Source: CG2-30-46-19 sp034414555
GTDB taxonomy: Bacteria > Chloroflexota > Dehalococcoidia > GIF9 > AB-539-J10
DNA length: 64,000 nucleotides
Direction of reading: 5' to 3'
Assembly (NCBI GenBank): GCA_034414555.1
Contig: DAOUMA010000010.1
Location: 1 to 64,000, forward strand
Below the pieces are notes generated by a model. The model was not told the DNA's origin. It saw nothing but the letters and a program-made list of their open reading frames with translations, and did no database searches. The translations under genes and the position numbers were made by a program. Of the stretch, positions 34,178-42,294 are shown in pieces (within the stretch, counting starts at the first letter, position 1; every line of letters begins with the position of its first letter).

Positions 34178-34935
34178 CTTGGAAAGATGTAGTAAGAGAC
34201 GCCCTATTAGAATTAGGTGGACAAGGTCATTTATCCGAGATTAATAAAATCGTAGAAGGTCACCCCAAAACTAAGACCAATCCAACTTGGCAGGATACCA
34301 TTAGGCGAGTTGTAAGGCAGTATAAGATTTTTGAACCAGTGCCACCCGAAAGAAGCGGTATTTACAAACTTGTGGAAGAAGTTTTAATAAAACCTGAATC
34401 GCAAAGTTTTACTGAAAAACCAGAGATTGATCACGGAATTGCTCAGGGTATGTTGGTTACACTTGGGAGAATCTACGGATATGAAACTTATACACCCCCA
34501 CACGACCAGACTATTAGAAGTTTCCAGGATAAACCGTTAAGAGACTTTGTGAGTGTATCTGACTGCACTGATATTTTCAGAGGCCCGAATTTATCAAAAA
34601 TTAGAGAAATAGACATTTTATGGTTTGATGAAGATGATTATGGATTATTCCCTATCTATGCTTTTGAAGTAGAAGAAACAACAAGAGTAAAATCTGGTTT
34701 AGACAGGCTGTTAAAGATACCAAGGAGATACCCTACGAGATTTTTTATTGTTGGACCAAGCACACAAGAGAGAGATTTATTTAATAGATATGTTAATCAG
34801 ACGCCATTTAGGAGTTTTAGAGATAGATTTCTATTTAAGCTTTATAAAGAGTTAGAAGCATTATATAACTCTGCGTTGGTTCATAATGACCAGAGGGAGG
34901 AATTTGGTATCATTGAAAGGTGGAGGCAATTATGA
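34159..34935 (+). CDS. winged-helix plus PD-(D/E)XK-like restriction endonuclease
   Basis: A 258-residue protein. Residues about 5-75 form a winged-helix domain (ALLELGGQGHLSEINKIVEG), like HARE-HTH modules. The C-terminal half holds a plausible nuclease core: Asp152 in REIDILWFDED, then Glu170-Val-Glu172 in YAFEVEE followed by a conserved helix (SGLDRLLKIPRRYPTRFFIV). It overlaps the truncated methyltransferase by 19 bases and the next small gene by four. A restriction or modification-dependent nuclease role is inferred from this context. Confidence 0.65.
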   Translation: MEEEKLTWKDVVRDALLELGGQGHLSEINKIVEGHPKTKTNPTWQDTIRRVVRQYKIFEPVPPERSGIYKLVEEVLIKPESQSFTEKPEIDHGIAQGMLVTLGRIYGYETYTPPHDQTIRSFQDKPLRDFVSVSDCTDIFRGPNLSKIREIDILWFDEDDYGLFPIYAFEVEETTRVKSGLDRLLKIPRRYPTRFFIVGPSTQERDLFNRYVNQTPFRSFRDRFLFKLYKELEALYNSALVHNDQREEFGIIERWRQL

Positions 34936-35129
34936 AATCTAAAATGACAATTAAATGTATGTGTGGAAAAGAAGTTGAGCTCGAAGTCTACGGAGGTCAG
35001 TATCAGAATGAATATCGAGGAGATTGTGAGTGTGGTCGCAAGTGGGTTTTGAACGAAATATCAGGATTGATGACAGAAATTTCTGGTGAAGAAGGTAATA
35101 TCGGGGGTAAGATTCAGAGAGCCAAATAA
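34932..35129 (+). CDS. small Cys-rich zinc-ribbon-like protein
   Basis: A 65-residue protein with CMCGK and CECGRKW pairs that could form one zinc ribbon, joined by an acidic/aromatic beta region. I chose the ATG at 34932, which follows GGAGG and overlaps the nuclease stop (ATGA). The next gene begins inside it in another frame. It is probably an accessory subunit of the island; I do not recognise a named family. Confidence 0.6.
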   Translation: MKSKMTIKCMCGKEVELEVYGGQYQNEYRGDCECGRKWVLNEISGLMTEISGEEGNIGGKIQRAK

Positions 35130-35493
35130 AAGGGAGCGCACACCGGCACATGTTCACTTAATTGTAGAGATGTATGTTAAGTATGCTCATAACCCTTCGT
35201 TAACCTTGAAGCTGAAAGACCATATCTTAACAATGCTCAGCCAAATAAAACCCATAGATTCATTTCCGCCAACTCTCCAGTTTTTCAAACCAGAGCATAT
35301 CGAACCATTTAAAGACTTAGATAAAGTCGGAGAATTCACTGTAGAGTTTTTACTTGTAGTGACAGAGCTTATGGCAATACAGGAGAAAACAAACTATCCA
35401 CAGGGTTCTCTAACGGAAAGTCTGTATAAGGCCTTTGGAGTTAAAGACCGATTTTCTGTAATTCAAAAGGCGGTGTTGAAAAGATTGACATGA
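35086..35493 (+). CDS. helical hypothetical protein, last gene of the island
   Basis: A 135-residue protein of predicted alpha helices (MLSQIKPIDSFPPTLQFFKP, VGEFTVEFLLVVTELMAIQE), not recognised. The likely GTG start lies inside the zinc-ribbon gene, so the island's last genes are translationally coupled; the exact start is uncertain. Base composition of 33.4-35.5 kb is visibly more AT-rich than the neighbouring core genes, which supports horizontal acquisition of the whole cassette. Confidence 0.6.
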   Translation: MKKVISGVRFREPNKRERTPAHVHLIVEMYVKYAHNPSLTLKLKDHILTMLSQIKPIDSFPPTLQFFKPEHIEPFKDLDKVGEFTVEFLLVVTELMAIQEKTNYPQGSLTESLYKAFGVKDRFSVIQKAVLKRLT

Positions 35494-35523
35494 TGTGTTG
35501 AATGGAGCAAGCCTGTCACTTTC

Positions 35524-35608
35524 GCCTAACAGCGTCTTTAGGATTTGGGCTCATGCCCTCGTCCAAATCTGGTCTTCAGCGGCTTTGAATACACTCGGGG
35601 TGGTAGGC
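35524..35608 (+). other. imperfect long hairpin, attC-like (weak)
   Basis: GCCTAACA (35524-35531) and TGGTAGGC (35601-35608) are inverse except at one position. An inner GATTTGG/CCAAATC stem sits between them. The layout resembles an integron attC site, but the required GTTRRRY end is GGTAGGC here. It directly follows the last island gene and precedes the right direct repeat. Confidence 0.2.
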
Positions 35609-35629
35609 AATATATCTAAAGGAGCATAC

Positions 35630-35674
35630 GCGCGTTTCGTAGGTATAGCACACTCGCCTTGAATGCTGTTAAAA
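35630..35674 (+). repeat. 45-bp direct repeat, right boundary of the island
   Basis: Second copy of the repeat at 33322-33366, differing at one base (C at 33332, T at 35640). It ends eight bases before the cvpA start codon. Confidence 0.75.
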
Positions 35675-35682
35675 TCTAAGCG

Positions 35683-36171
35683 ATGAACTGGGTTGATATA
35701 GTCATTATAGCTGTTGCTGCCTTATTTGGCCTCCTGGGCCTATGGTGGGGAGCTATCAGGACAGCATTTGGCATTGCTGGGCTAGTAGTAGGTATAGTCC
35801 TAGCAGGACGTTATTATCAGCCATTTGCTGCAGTGCTTTCTCCCGGTGGAGCTAGCTGGGCAGGAATAGCTGCCTACGCTATTATTTTGATAGCCACCAT
35901 GATTGTGGCTGGCGTAATCGGCTGGGTTGTAGCCAAGCTGGTTCATATCACCCTGCTTGGCTGGCTGGATAGGCTTATTGGTGGCATCCTGGGAGTCGGA
36001 ATAGGTTTGCTCCTGGTTGCCGCTGTGCTTGCCATCGTGAGCAAGTATTTGCCCGGCTCGGTAGAGACTATATCTCAGTCTGCTCTGGCAGGATTTTTGA
36101 TGGCACGGTTTCCATTGCTGCTGGCGTTACTCCCGAAGGAATTTGACTTCCTCAGTGGGCTGTTTACTTAG
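35683..36171 (+). CDS. CvpA family membrane protein
   Basis: A 162-residue protein with four or five hydrophobic helices, starting MNWVDIVIIAVAALFGLLGL. It has the family's typical helix-turn pattern and a conserved LDRLIGGILGVGIGLLLVAA segment. CvpA proteins are needed for colicin V production in E. coli and contribute to envelope robustness elsewhere; the biochemical role is unknown. It overlaps the convergent thioredoxin gene by eight bases at their 3' ends. Confidence 0.85.
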   Translation: MNWVDIVIIAVAALFGLLGLWWGAIRTAFGIAGLVVGIVLAGRYYQPFAAVLSPGGASWAGIAAYAIILIATMIVAGVIGWVVAKLVHITLLGWLDRLIGGILGVGIGLLLVAAVLAIVSKYLPGSVETISQSALAGFLMARFPLLLALLPKEFDFLSGLFT

Positions 36172-36496
36172 TGCTTTTCAGGATAGCGTCTATTATCTCT
36201 TTGAGTTCTCTTTTTTGCCTCAAGCCCACGATTTGTTGCACCGGCTGACCATTCTGGAAAACGAGCATGGTGGGGATGGCGGCGATGCCATAATTGGCAG
36301 CGATGGAGCTATTTCCATCCACATTGAGTTTGGCAAAGTTTATTTTTCCCTGATATTCCTTGGCTAGCTCTTCCAGAATAGGAGCAGCAGCGAGGCAAGG
36401 GGCACACCATTCTGCCCAGAAGTCCACTAATACCGGCACTTTTGCTTGCAAAACATTTTTTTGAAAGTCAGCTTCGCCGTTTATCGCTTGTGTCAT
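36164..36496 (-). CDS. trxA: thioredoxin
   Basis: A 110-residue thioredoxin with the active site WCAPC (Cys31, Cys34), FWAEWCAPCLAAAPILEELA, and the cis-Pro segment IAAIPTMLVF. The usual WCGPC has Ala for Gly, which occurs in some families. It is a cytosolic dithiol reductant. It overlaps the end of cvpA by eight bases and is followed by tatD on the same strand upstream. Confidence 0.93.
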   Translation of the reverse strand: MTQAINGEADFQKNVLQAKVPVLVDFWAEWCAPCLAAAPILEELAKEYQGKINFAKLNVDGNSSIAANYGIAAIPTMLVFQNGQPVQQIVGLRQKRELKEIIDAILKSTK

Positions 36497-36512
36497 TATT
36501 CCTTCTCCTCAA

Positions 36513-37310
36513 TTAAGATTTTTTCGCTTCGCCCGCAATGACATTTTCCAGGGGAAATAACTCTATGGCATTCCTGGTAGTATACTCAGCCACTGCAGCC
36601 TCGTCAACACCCTTGAGCTGAGCTACGGCACCTAAACTTCTGGTTACATCGGCAGGGACGGAGCGATATTTTGTTTCCCGGCCGTAATACACCGGGCAGT
36701 CGGTTTCCAGGAGCAACTTATCCATTGGTGTTTCCTTAGCCGCTCTCCTGTGCTCCTCATGGTATTCAACAGCAGGAGTAACGGAGATAAAATAGCCAGC
36801 GTTAATTATATCCCTGAGGACGCTGGAAAATCCAGTAAACCAGTGAAAAACAGCTTTAGCCACGCCAGCATCCTGAACTAATTGTAGTGTATCTCTCCAG
36901 GCATATCTGGTATGAAGGCTCACCGGCTTATGATATTTTTTAGCTAGCTCCAAAAGGCGTGCTAAAACCTCTTTTTGAAATTCCTTGGATGCTCTTTTCA
37001 CCACTCTTTTATGGTAGTCCAAGCCTATTTCACCGATGGCAATTGCACTGGCAATATTTTGCTCAATGAATTCCAATTCATCATTGATTTGGGAGGGGCT
37101 GAGCTCGCCTAATTGCCAGGGGTGCAATCCCAGTGCGGGAAAGACGAAGGAAGAATACTCATGGGAAATCTCCAGAGTTTTTATATTTGAGTGATAATCC
37201 GAGCCGACAGCTACTATGGCAATGACGCCATTTCGGCGAGCATCATCAAGTGATTGTTGGAGATTTTCCAATTCGTCCAGGTGGGCGTGGGTATCAACGA
37301 GGCTATACAA
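36513..37310 (-). CDS. tatD: TatD family metal-dependent hydrolase
   Basis: A 265-residue TIM-barrel hydrolase with VDTHAHLDE at the N-terminus, IGEIGLDYHK, the HTRYAWRDT segment and LLETDCPVYY. TatD-family proteins are metal-dependent nucleases. Its start overlaps the end of the small upstream gene by eight bases, so they are coupled. The last residues (AGEAKKS) appear to be derived from a 'cgcaatgac'-type repeat that overlaps the 3' end. Confidence 0.9.
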   Translation of the reverse strand: MYSLVDTHAHLDELENLQQSLDDARRNGVIAIVAVGSDYHSNIKTLEISHEYSSFVFPALGLHPWQLGELSPSQINDELEFIEQNIASAIAIGEIGLDYHKRVVKRASKEFQKEVLARLLELAKKYHKPVSLHTRYAWRDTLQLVQDAGVAKAVFHWFTGFSSVLRDIINAGYFISVTPAVEYHEEHRRAAKETPMDKLLLETDCPVYYGRETKYRSVPADVTRSLGAVAQLKGVDEAAVAEYTTRNAIELFPLENVIAGEAKKS

Positions 37311-37635
37311 CTTCTGGTTGCTCTTTAGGGCGTCTTTGCTCGGCCTGCAATTTTTTATGATACTTGAGACCCAGCGCGGTAGGTTTGTAGGTATAGAGAG
37401 AGAATTCTCCAGTTTCCCGGGTGACCATGTTTGCCGATAGAAGCACTTTCACCGCTGTCTCCCCAACTTGTCCTGCTAAAAAGAGATGATGGTCAGGGAC
37501 GGGTTTATTGGTGCTTTCATATTCTTCACAAATGCTGGTTAGCAACTTCATCGGTTCCTCTGTCAGACTCTTGAGAAGCGCCTGCATCGCTTCTGTCTTT
37601 CTGATTATATCGACGAAATCTTCAAAAGTACCCAT
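37303..37635 (-). CDS. hypothetical protein, possibly winged-helix
   Basis: A 110-residue soluble protein that I do not recognise. Helices dominate the N-terminal part (MGTFEDFVDIIRKTEAMQAL). The C-terminal segment VLLSANMVTRETGEFSLYTY followed by a basic helix is compatible with a winged-helix wing, but this is weak. It overlaps tatD by eight bases, which indicates co-translation. Confidence 0.6.
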   Translation of the reverse strand: MGTFEDFVDIIRKTEAMQALLKSLTEEPMKLLTSICEEYESTNKPVPDHHLFLAGQVGETAVKVLLSANMVTRETGEFSLYTYKPTALGLKYHKKLQAEQRRPKEQPEVV

Positions 37636-37683
37636 TTGAACAAAGTGTATTTTAAACTATTAAAAGGTGATATGACAAATAAC

Positions 37684-37700
37684 GAGAGTGTTTACTAATC
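37684..37700 (+). mobile_element. MITE terminal-repeat remnant
   Basis: The sequence gagagtgtttactaatc matches the left terminal repeat of the MITE copies at 3250 and 16453, with one difference. The rest of the element is missing; a 'cgcaatgat' repeat fragment follows at about 37710. Confidence 0.5.
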
Positions 37701-37731
37701 TCAACGTAGGTTTCGCAATGATAGTAAAAAG

Positions 37732-38583
37732 TTGACGCTAAAATTTGGCGATGTTACAGTTGATTTGCCTATGAAGAGGATAGGTATTTTATATCATCCC
37801 AAGCTTGAGAAAGCTCGAGTTTTAGTTGGTGAGCTGGAAAAGATGTTATCCACCAAGAAAATTTCCTGCTGGCATTGTTCTGCCGGGGACGAAGATGAAG
37901 CCAGGGCTCAAATAGCAGGCTCAGATTTAATACTCAGCATTGGTGGCGACGGCACTATCCTTCATGCGGCACGGGCTATTGTTCCTCTGTCAGTGCCATT
38001 GATGGGGATAAATTTGGGCCAGCTGGGATTTATTACCGAGCTAGATGCTGACGAAGCTTTGTCTAAGCTGCCTGATGTAATTAATGGCGAAGGTTGGTTT
38101 GATGATAGGGCTATGCTTAAAGCTGAGGTTGGCGGGAAAAGTTTTCATGTCCTGAATGACGTTGTGCTGCGAAGCCCTATTGCACGGTTGATTCAGGTAA
38201 GAGCGAAAATTGATGGTGAGGAACTAACCACATATCGAGCCGATGGTGTTGTTGTTGCTTCAGCTACCGGGAGCACTGGCTATTGCCTGGCAGTGGGAGG
38301 TCCGATTCTTTATCCTCAATCTAATCAAATCATCCTCATGCCGATATCCTGCCACCTTGGCTTAGATCGTGCTTTAGTTTTATCGCCACAGAGCGTAGTT
38401 GAGCTAAGCGTTGCTGATAAAGGAGAAACCGTGCTTAGCCTTGATGGGCAGGTTAATTTATCCCTGAAGGAGGAGCAAACTGTTACGGTGAAGCTTAGCC
38501 AATATACCACTCGCTTCTTGAGGGTTCACCCGCCAAGCTATTTTTACCGCTCGTTATGGCAGAAATTGAAGGGGAAAGGATAA
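37732..38583 (+). CDS. nadK: NAD kinase
   Basis: A 283-residue ATP-NAD kinase. The diagnostic GGDGT (71-75, ILSIGGDGTILHAAR) is followed by LNDVVLR and ADGVVVASATGSTGYCLAVG, the NAD-binding segments. The TTG at 37732 is the longest start; an ATG 39 bases downstream (MKRIGILYHPK) is equally plausible. It makes NADP from NAD. It ends two bases before the GNAT gene, so the two are probably co-transcribed. Confidence 0.93.
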   Translation: MTLKFGDVTVDLPMKRIGILYHPKLEKARVLVGELEKMLSTKKISCWHCSAGDEDEARAQIAGSDLILSIGGDGTILHAARAIVPLSVPLMGINLGQLGFITELDADEALSKLPDVINGEGWFDDRAMLKAEVGGKSFHVLNDVVLRSPIARLIQVRAKIDGEELTTYRADGVVVASATGSTGYCLAVGGPILYPQSNQIILMPISCHLGLDRALVLSPQSVVELSVADKGETVLSLDGQVNLSLKEEQTVTVKLSQYTTRFLRVHPPSYFYRSLWQKLKGKG

Positions 38584-38584
38584 C

Positions 38585-39037
38585 ATGAAAGTTGACAACG
38601 CAAAAGTAGGCGATGCTGATTCAATACGTCGAATGATTAATCGTTTTGCTGATAAAGGTGATATATTGCCTCGTGCCCTAAGCGAGATATATGAAAACAT
38701 TAGAGATTTCTTTGTGGTCCGGAACGAAGGAGAAGTTGTCGCCTGCGCAGCGCTACATATCAGTTGGCTTGATTTAGCTGAAATCAGGTCTTTGGCTGTT
38801 GATGAGAAAAATCAAAGCCAAAGGATTGGCTCTTCGCTTGTCCAGGCTTGCCTTGATGAGGCTAAGGCTCTGGGCATCCCCACTGTTTTTTGCCTTACTC
38901 GTGAGCCAGCTTTCTTTGAGAAACATGGGTTTAAATTAGTTGACAAGGCGGAGTTGCCCCGTAAGGTGTGGGGAGAGTGTTACCGCTGCCCCAAGTTTCC
39001 TGATTGCGATGAGGTAGCCCTTATTTACCACGTGTAA
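38585..39037 (+). CDS. GNAT N-acetyltransferase, N-acetylglutamate synthase-like
   Basis: A 150-residue GNAT with the acetyl-CoA site SLAVDEKNQSQRIGSSLVQA. The C-terminal WGECYRCPKFPDCDEVAL is typical of short stand-alone N-acetylglutamate synthases that start arginine synthesis. Absence of other arg genes nearby leaves the assignment inferential. It follows nadK by one base. Confidence 0.78.
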   Translation: MKVDNAKVGDADSIRRMINRFADKGDILPRALSEIYENIRDFFVVRNEGEVVACAALHISWLDLAEIRSLAVDEKNQSQRIGSSLVQACLDEAKALGIPTVFCLTREPAFFEKHGFKLVDKAELPRKVWGECYRCPKFPDCDEVALIYHV

Positions 39038-39200
39038 TGTCATTGCAAGGAGCTTTGCGGTTGCGAGGCACAGCCGAAGCAAACCGGGAACGGCATTCCT
39101 TGCTTTCGCCCGGAACAAGGATTGCCACGCTTCACTCGCAATGACAGTAAAAAGGGGCTCGCAATGGCAGCAAAAAAGGAGTTCGCAATGACAATGAGGA
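39038..39200. repeat. 'cgcaatgac' interspersed repeat cluster
   Basis: The spacer contains gtcattgcaaggagctttgc, then an inverse-like gcttcactcgcaatgacag and two further 'tcgcaatg(g/a)ca' units. Fragments of the same family occur near 3179, 3700, 30955, 36525, 37710 and 56395-56450. It has no coding potential; it looks like a REP/BIME-type palindromic repeat. Confidence 0.65.
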
Positions 39201-39209
39201 GGGAAAGTT

Positions 39210-39743
39210 ATGGTGATGCCGGAAAAAAAACTATCTAGCCAACAGCTCTATCGGGGTAGGGCGGTGAGTTTGAGGATGGATACCGTGGAAAAATCAAACG
39301 GAATGACGACTACAAGGGAGGTAGTGGAGCACAGCAACTGCGTGGCAGTGGTTGTGGTTGATGACCAGGATAACGTGCTTTTAGTTCGCCAGTATCGCTA
39401 TCCAGTGGGCAAGTTCTTGCTGGAGATACCCGCGGGAGGCATTGACCTCAATGAGGAGCCCATTGACTGTGTCCGCCGTGAGTTACAGGAAGAAATCGGC
39501 TATTTCCCCCAGAAAATAGAGGAGCTCGGTGGTTTTTATTCTGTTCCTGGCTATGGCACGGAGTATCTACACTGCTATCTGGCTACCGACCTTGTTCCCA
39601 GCCGCCTTATAGCTGAAGACAGCGAAGGAATAGAGGTGGTGCGAGTTCCCATAAGCAAGATTACTCAGCTTATCACTTCAGGCGAGATTTGTGATGCTAA
39701 GAGCATCGCTGCTTTACTCACTTTTCTCCTGCAGCGAGAATAG
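39210..39743 (+). CDS. Nudix hydrolase, ADP-ribose pyrophosphatase-like
   Basis: A 177-residue Nudix protein. The Nudix box is complete: GGIDLNEEPIDCVRRELQEE followed by IGY. The N-terminal LYRGRAVSLRMDTVEKSNGM and REVVEHSNCVAVVVVDDQDN are typical of ADP-sugar pyrophosphatases. It probably hydrolyses ADP-ribose or similar. A strong GGAGGG precedes the ATG. Confidence 0.9.
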   Translation: MVMPEKKLSSQQLYRGRAVSLRMDTVEKSNGMTTTREVVEHSNCVAVVVVDDQDNVLLVRQYRYPVGKFLLEIPAGGIDLNEEPIDCVRRELQEEIGYFPQKIEELGGFYSVPGYGTEYLHCYLATDLVPSRLIAEDSEGIEVVRVPISKITQLITSGEICDAKSIAALLTFLLQRE

Positions 39744-39761
39744 TAGTTAGGAGAGGAAGTT

Positions 39762-40568
39762 TTGGCAATGCCGAAGGTGAAGGTAAATGATATCCAGATG
39801 TTCTATGAAGTGCATGGCGAGGGGTTTCCGTTGATAATGGTCATGGGGTTCACCGGAAACACAAGCTGGTGGGACCCTCGCTGGATTCAAACGCTCTCCG
39901 GGAAATTTAAGGTAATCGCATTCGATAACAGAGGAGCGGGACGCACCGACATATCTGACAGGGAATATTCTATCAAATTGTTTGCCGATGATACCGCAGG
40001 TTTGATGAATGCCCTGGGAATCCCACGTGCTAATGTGCTTGGAATATCAATGGGAGGGATGATAGCTCAAGAGCTTGTCCTTAACTATCCTGAGAAGGTA
40101 AAAAAGCTTGTCCTGTGTTCCACCTTCTGTGGAGGTGCGAAGTCAGTTCAACCATCTCAGGAAGCACAGAAAGCGCTCACACCTGATAGAGGTACTGTGT
40201 CTGCAGAAGAAGTGGCCAGAATGACCATTCCACTTCTTTTCACCGAGGAGTTCATCAAAAATAACCCTGGCGCGGAAGAACTGATAATGCAGCAAATCAC
40301 CAAGAACCCAATTTCAAATGAAGCCTTAATGCGTCAAGTGAACGCAATAATGAATTTCGATACGTATGACAGGCTGTCTCAAATCAAGGTACCCACTCTG
40401 GTATTGTATGGTAAACGAGATATTCTCATACCTCCAGAAAATGGTCCAATCCTGGGTAAAGCCATACCCAAGGCCAGACTTGTCTCCTTCGAGAATTCAG
40501 CCCACGGACTTATAGAAGAGACGGAGGAGGTGCTTCACACCATTTTGGAGTTTCTCACCGAATCCTAA
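39762..40568 (+). CDS. alpha/beta hydrolase
   Basis: A protein of about 266-268 residues with the alpha/beta hydrolase fold. The nucleophile elbow is GISMGGMIAQ (Ser), the oxyanion region is MVMGFTGNTSWWD, the acid is in YGKRDILIPPENG, and the His is in ENSAHGLIEE. Substrate is unknown; esterases and C-C bond hydrolases share this pattern. The ATG at 39768 is a likely alternative to the TTG at 39762. It is convergent with the isocitrate dehydrogenase operon. Confidence 0.88.
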   Translation: MAMPKVKVNDIQMFYEVHGEGFPLIMVMGFTGNTSWWDPRWIQTLSGKFKVIAFDNRGAGRTDISDREYSIKLFADDTAGLMNALGIPRANVLGISMGGMIAQELVLNYPEKVKKLVLCSTFCGGAKSVQPSQEAQKALTPDRGTVSAEEVARMTIPLLFTEEFIKNNPGAEELIMQQITKNPISNEALMRQVNAIMNFDTYDRLSQIKVPTLVLYGKRDILIPPENGPILGKAIPKARLVSFENSAHGLIEETEEVLHTILEFLTES

Positions 40569-40581
40569 TAATGCAAAAGAC

Positions 40582-41649
40582 TTATTTCAGCTTCTCTATG
40601 ACGGCATCGGCTACCTGGATGGTGCCTACAGGATTATCGGGCTTTAAGTCATATGTCAGGCTCTTGCCTTCGGCAATGACAGCGGCAATTGCATTTTCCA
40701 GGTTATCGGCGGCATCTCTTTCCCCGAGATAGCGAAGCATCATCACTCCAGAGAGCATCATCGCCATAGGGTTTACCTTATTTTTCCCGGCATACCTGGG
40801 GGCGCTGCCATGGGTAGGCTCAAAGACAGCGATATCATCCCCGATATTAGCCCCCGGGGCTACCCCCATACTGCCGACTAGCCCGGCACAGAGCTCGGAG
40901 ATAAAATCTCCATAAAAATTAGGCAGCACCAGAACATCAAATTGCCACGGTTTTCGCACTAACTCCATACAGGTTGTATCTAAAACCATGTCGTTAAACT
41001 CAATGTCGGGATATTCCTTGGCTATCTGGCGAGCGGAATCGAGGAAAAGACCGTCGGAGAACTTCAGTATATTAGCCTTGTGAATAGCGGTTACCTTTTT
41101 TCTGTTATTTTTTATAGCGTAGTCGAAGGCAAATTTAGCAATTCGCCTGCTTGCTGTCTGAGATATGACCTTCAAACTCACTGCAGAGTCTTTCTTTATT
41201 TTGTCTCCGGTGGCTTTGGAGACGAAATCCAGTAACTCCGCGGTCTGCTGACTATCCTTGGCAAATTCTATCCCTGAGTAGAGGTCTTCGGTATTTTCCC
41301 TGACCACCACTATATCTACATCTTTAAACGGTGTAGGTATGCCAGGGTAGATTTTATATGGGCGAAGGCAGGCGTAAAGGTCTAATTTCTTGCGCAGGGC
41401 GACATTAACGCTTCTAAACCCGCTGCCGATGGGGGTGGTCACCGGACCTTTTAGGGCAACTTTATTTTTCCTTATTGAATCCAGAGCAGCATCAGGAAGC
41501 GGCGTGCCGAACAATTCCTGGGCCTTGGAGCCTATAGTGACGACATCCCACTGGAATTGGACTCCCGTTGCCTCTAATACCCTTCGAGTGGCCTCGGCTA
41601 CTTCGGGCCCTATTCCGTCGCCGGGGATGAAAGTTACTCTGCGTTGCAT
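40582..41649 (-). CDS. icd: isocitrate dehydrogenase (isocitrate/isopropylmalate family)
   Basis: A decarboxylating dehydrogenase of about 355 residues. It starts MQRRVTFIPGDGIGPEVAEA. The substrate loop FRSVNVALRKKLDLYACLRP, with Ser and SxNxxLR, and VRENTEDLYSGIEF match isocitrate dehydrogenases; isopropylmalate dehydrogenases have different residues there. HGSAPRYAGKNKVNP, with Arg-Tyr where NAD enzymes have Asp-Ile, suggests NADP preference. I place the start at 41649; in-frame codons further upstream lie in an interspersed repeat. It follows LeuC/LeuD-type genes, which then would act as an aconitase giving 2-oxoglutarate. Confidence 0.85.
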   Translation of the reverse strand: MQRRVTFIPGDGIGPEVAEATRRVLEATGVQFQWDVVTIGSKAQELFGTPLPDAALDSIRKNKVALKGPVTTPIGSGFRSVNVALRKKLDLYACLRPYKIYPGIPTPFKDVDIVVVRENTEDLYSGIEFAKDSQQTAELLDFVSKATGDKIKKDSAVSLKVISQTASRRIAKFAFDYAIKNNRKKVTAIHKANILKFSDGLFLDSARQIAKEYPDIEFNDMVLDTTCMELVRKPWQFDVLVLPNFYGDFISELCAGLVGSMGVAPGANIGDDIAVFEPTHGSAPRYAGKNKVNPMAMMLSGVMMLRYLGERDAADNLENAIAAVIAEGKSLTYDLKPDNPVGTIQVADAVIEKLK

Positions 41650-41653
41650 GATC

Positions 41654-41693
41654 TTCACCCTCACCTTAATCCTCTCCCGTCCAGGGAGAGGGA
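41654..41693 (-). repeat. short palindromic repeat supplying an RBS (icd)
   Basis: On the minus strand a C/T-G/A palindrome (CTCCCTGGACGGGAG core) is followed by GATTAAGGTGAGGGTGAA, ending four bases before the icd ATG. The GGTGAGGGTGAA tail can act as Shine-Dalgarno. Near-identical arrangements occur at 42224-42262 and 56351-56384. Confidence 0.65.
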
Positions 41694-41715
41694 GTGTAGC
41701 TCAGAATGACGTTCA

Positions 41716-42222
41716 CTAAAGTTCAAAATCCTTATGTTTTTTAATATAAGGGATGAGCCCTCCTTCCTTAAGTATGGCGAGCATCAATGGCGGTATTTTG
41801 GTCGAGGTAAGTCTACTATTGGAAGTCAGATTAGTTATCACTCCTTCGGTTAAGTTTATCTCAAGCTGGTCTCCATCGTTAATCTTGTCGGTATCGCAGA
41901 GCAATACCGGTAAGCCTTGGTTGATAGCGTTTCTGAAAAAAATGCGAGCTGCCGATTTAGCCAGAATGGCAGCTATTTCCGACATTTTGATTACCAGAGG
42001 GGCATGTTCCCGGCTGGAACCCAAGCCAAAATTCCCGCCGCCCACCAGGAAATCGCCCTGACGCACCCTGGAGGCAAAATCGGGAACGAGGTCTTCAAAG
42101 ATATGTTTGGAAAGCTCAGGTAGGTTGCTCCTCAGGTGGGCAAATCTGCCGGGGATAATGTCGTCTGTGGAGACATTGTCCCCTAGCTTGATAGCTTTTC
42201 CCTTGAGCACTGTTTCAGGCAT
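41716..42222 (-). CDS. aconitase/3-isopropylmalate dehydratase, small subunit (LeuD type)
   Basis: A swivel-domain subunit of about 168 residues: GKAIKLGDNVSTDDIIPGRF, GGGNFGLGSSREHAPLVIK, and ARIFFRNAINQGLPVLL. It pairs with the LeuC-type large subunit encoded just upstream. The ATG at 42222 follows a repeat-derived GGTGAGGGTGAA. Sequence alone does not separate isopropylmalate, homocitrate and citrate substrates. The isocitrate dehydrogenase downstream favours citrate/isocitrate. Confidence 0.85.
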   Translation of the reverse strand: MPETVLKGKAIKLGDNVSTDDIIPGRFAHLRSNLPELSKHIFEDLVPDFASRVRQGDFLVGGGNFGLGSSREHAPLVIKMSEIAAILAKSAARIFFRNAINQGLPVLLCDTDKINDGDQLEINLTEGVITNLTSNSRLTSTKIPPLMLAILKEGGLIPYIKKHKDFEL

Positions 42223-42223
42223 T

Positions 42224-42262
42224 TTCACCCTCACCTTAATTCTCTCCCTTCAAGGGAGGGAG
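42224..42262 (-). repeat. short palindromic repeat supplying an RBS (leuD-type gene)
   Basis: On the minus strand a CTCCCTTGAAGGGAG-type palindrome is followed by AATTAAGGTGAGGGTGAA, which ends one base before the start codon of the small-subunit gene at 42222. Confidence 0.65.
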
Positions 42263-42294
42263 ATTATATATCTGAAGGCTCTCAGCTAATAGCT

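Noticed and set aside
35524..35608. Integron attC site
   Set aside because: The 3' core is GGTAGGC instead of GTTRRRY, there is no integrase and only one such site; kept only as a weak hairpin.
41650..41664. Longer start for icd at 41664
   Set aside because: The extra five codons come from the interspersed repeat. The family start MQRRVTFIPGDGIG begins at 41649.
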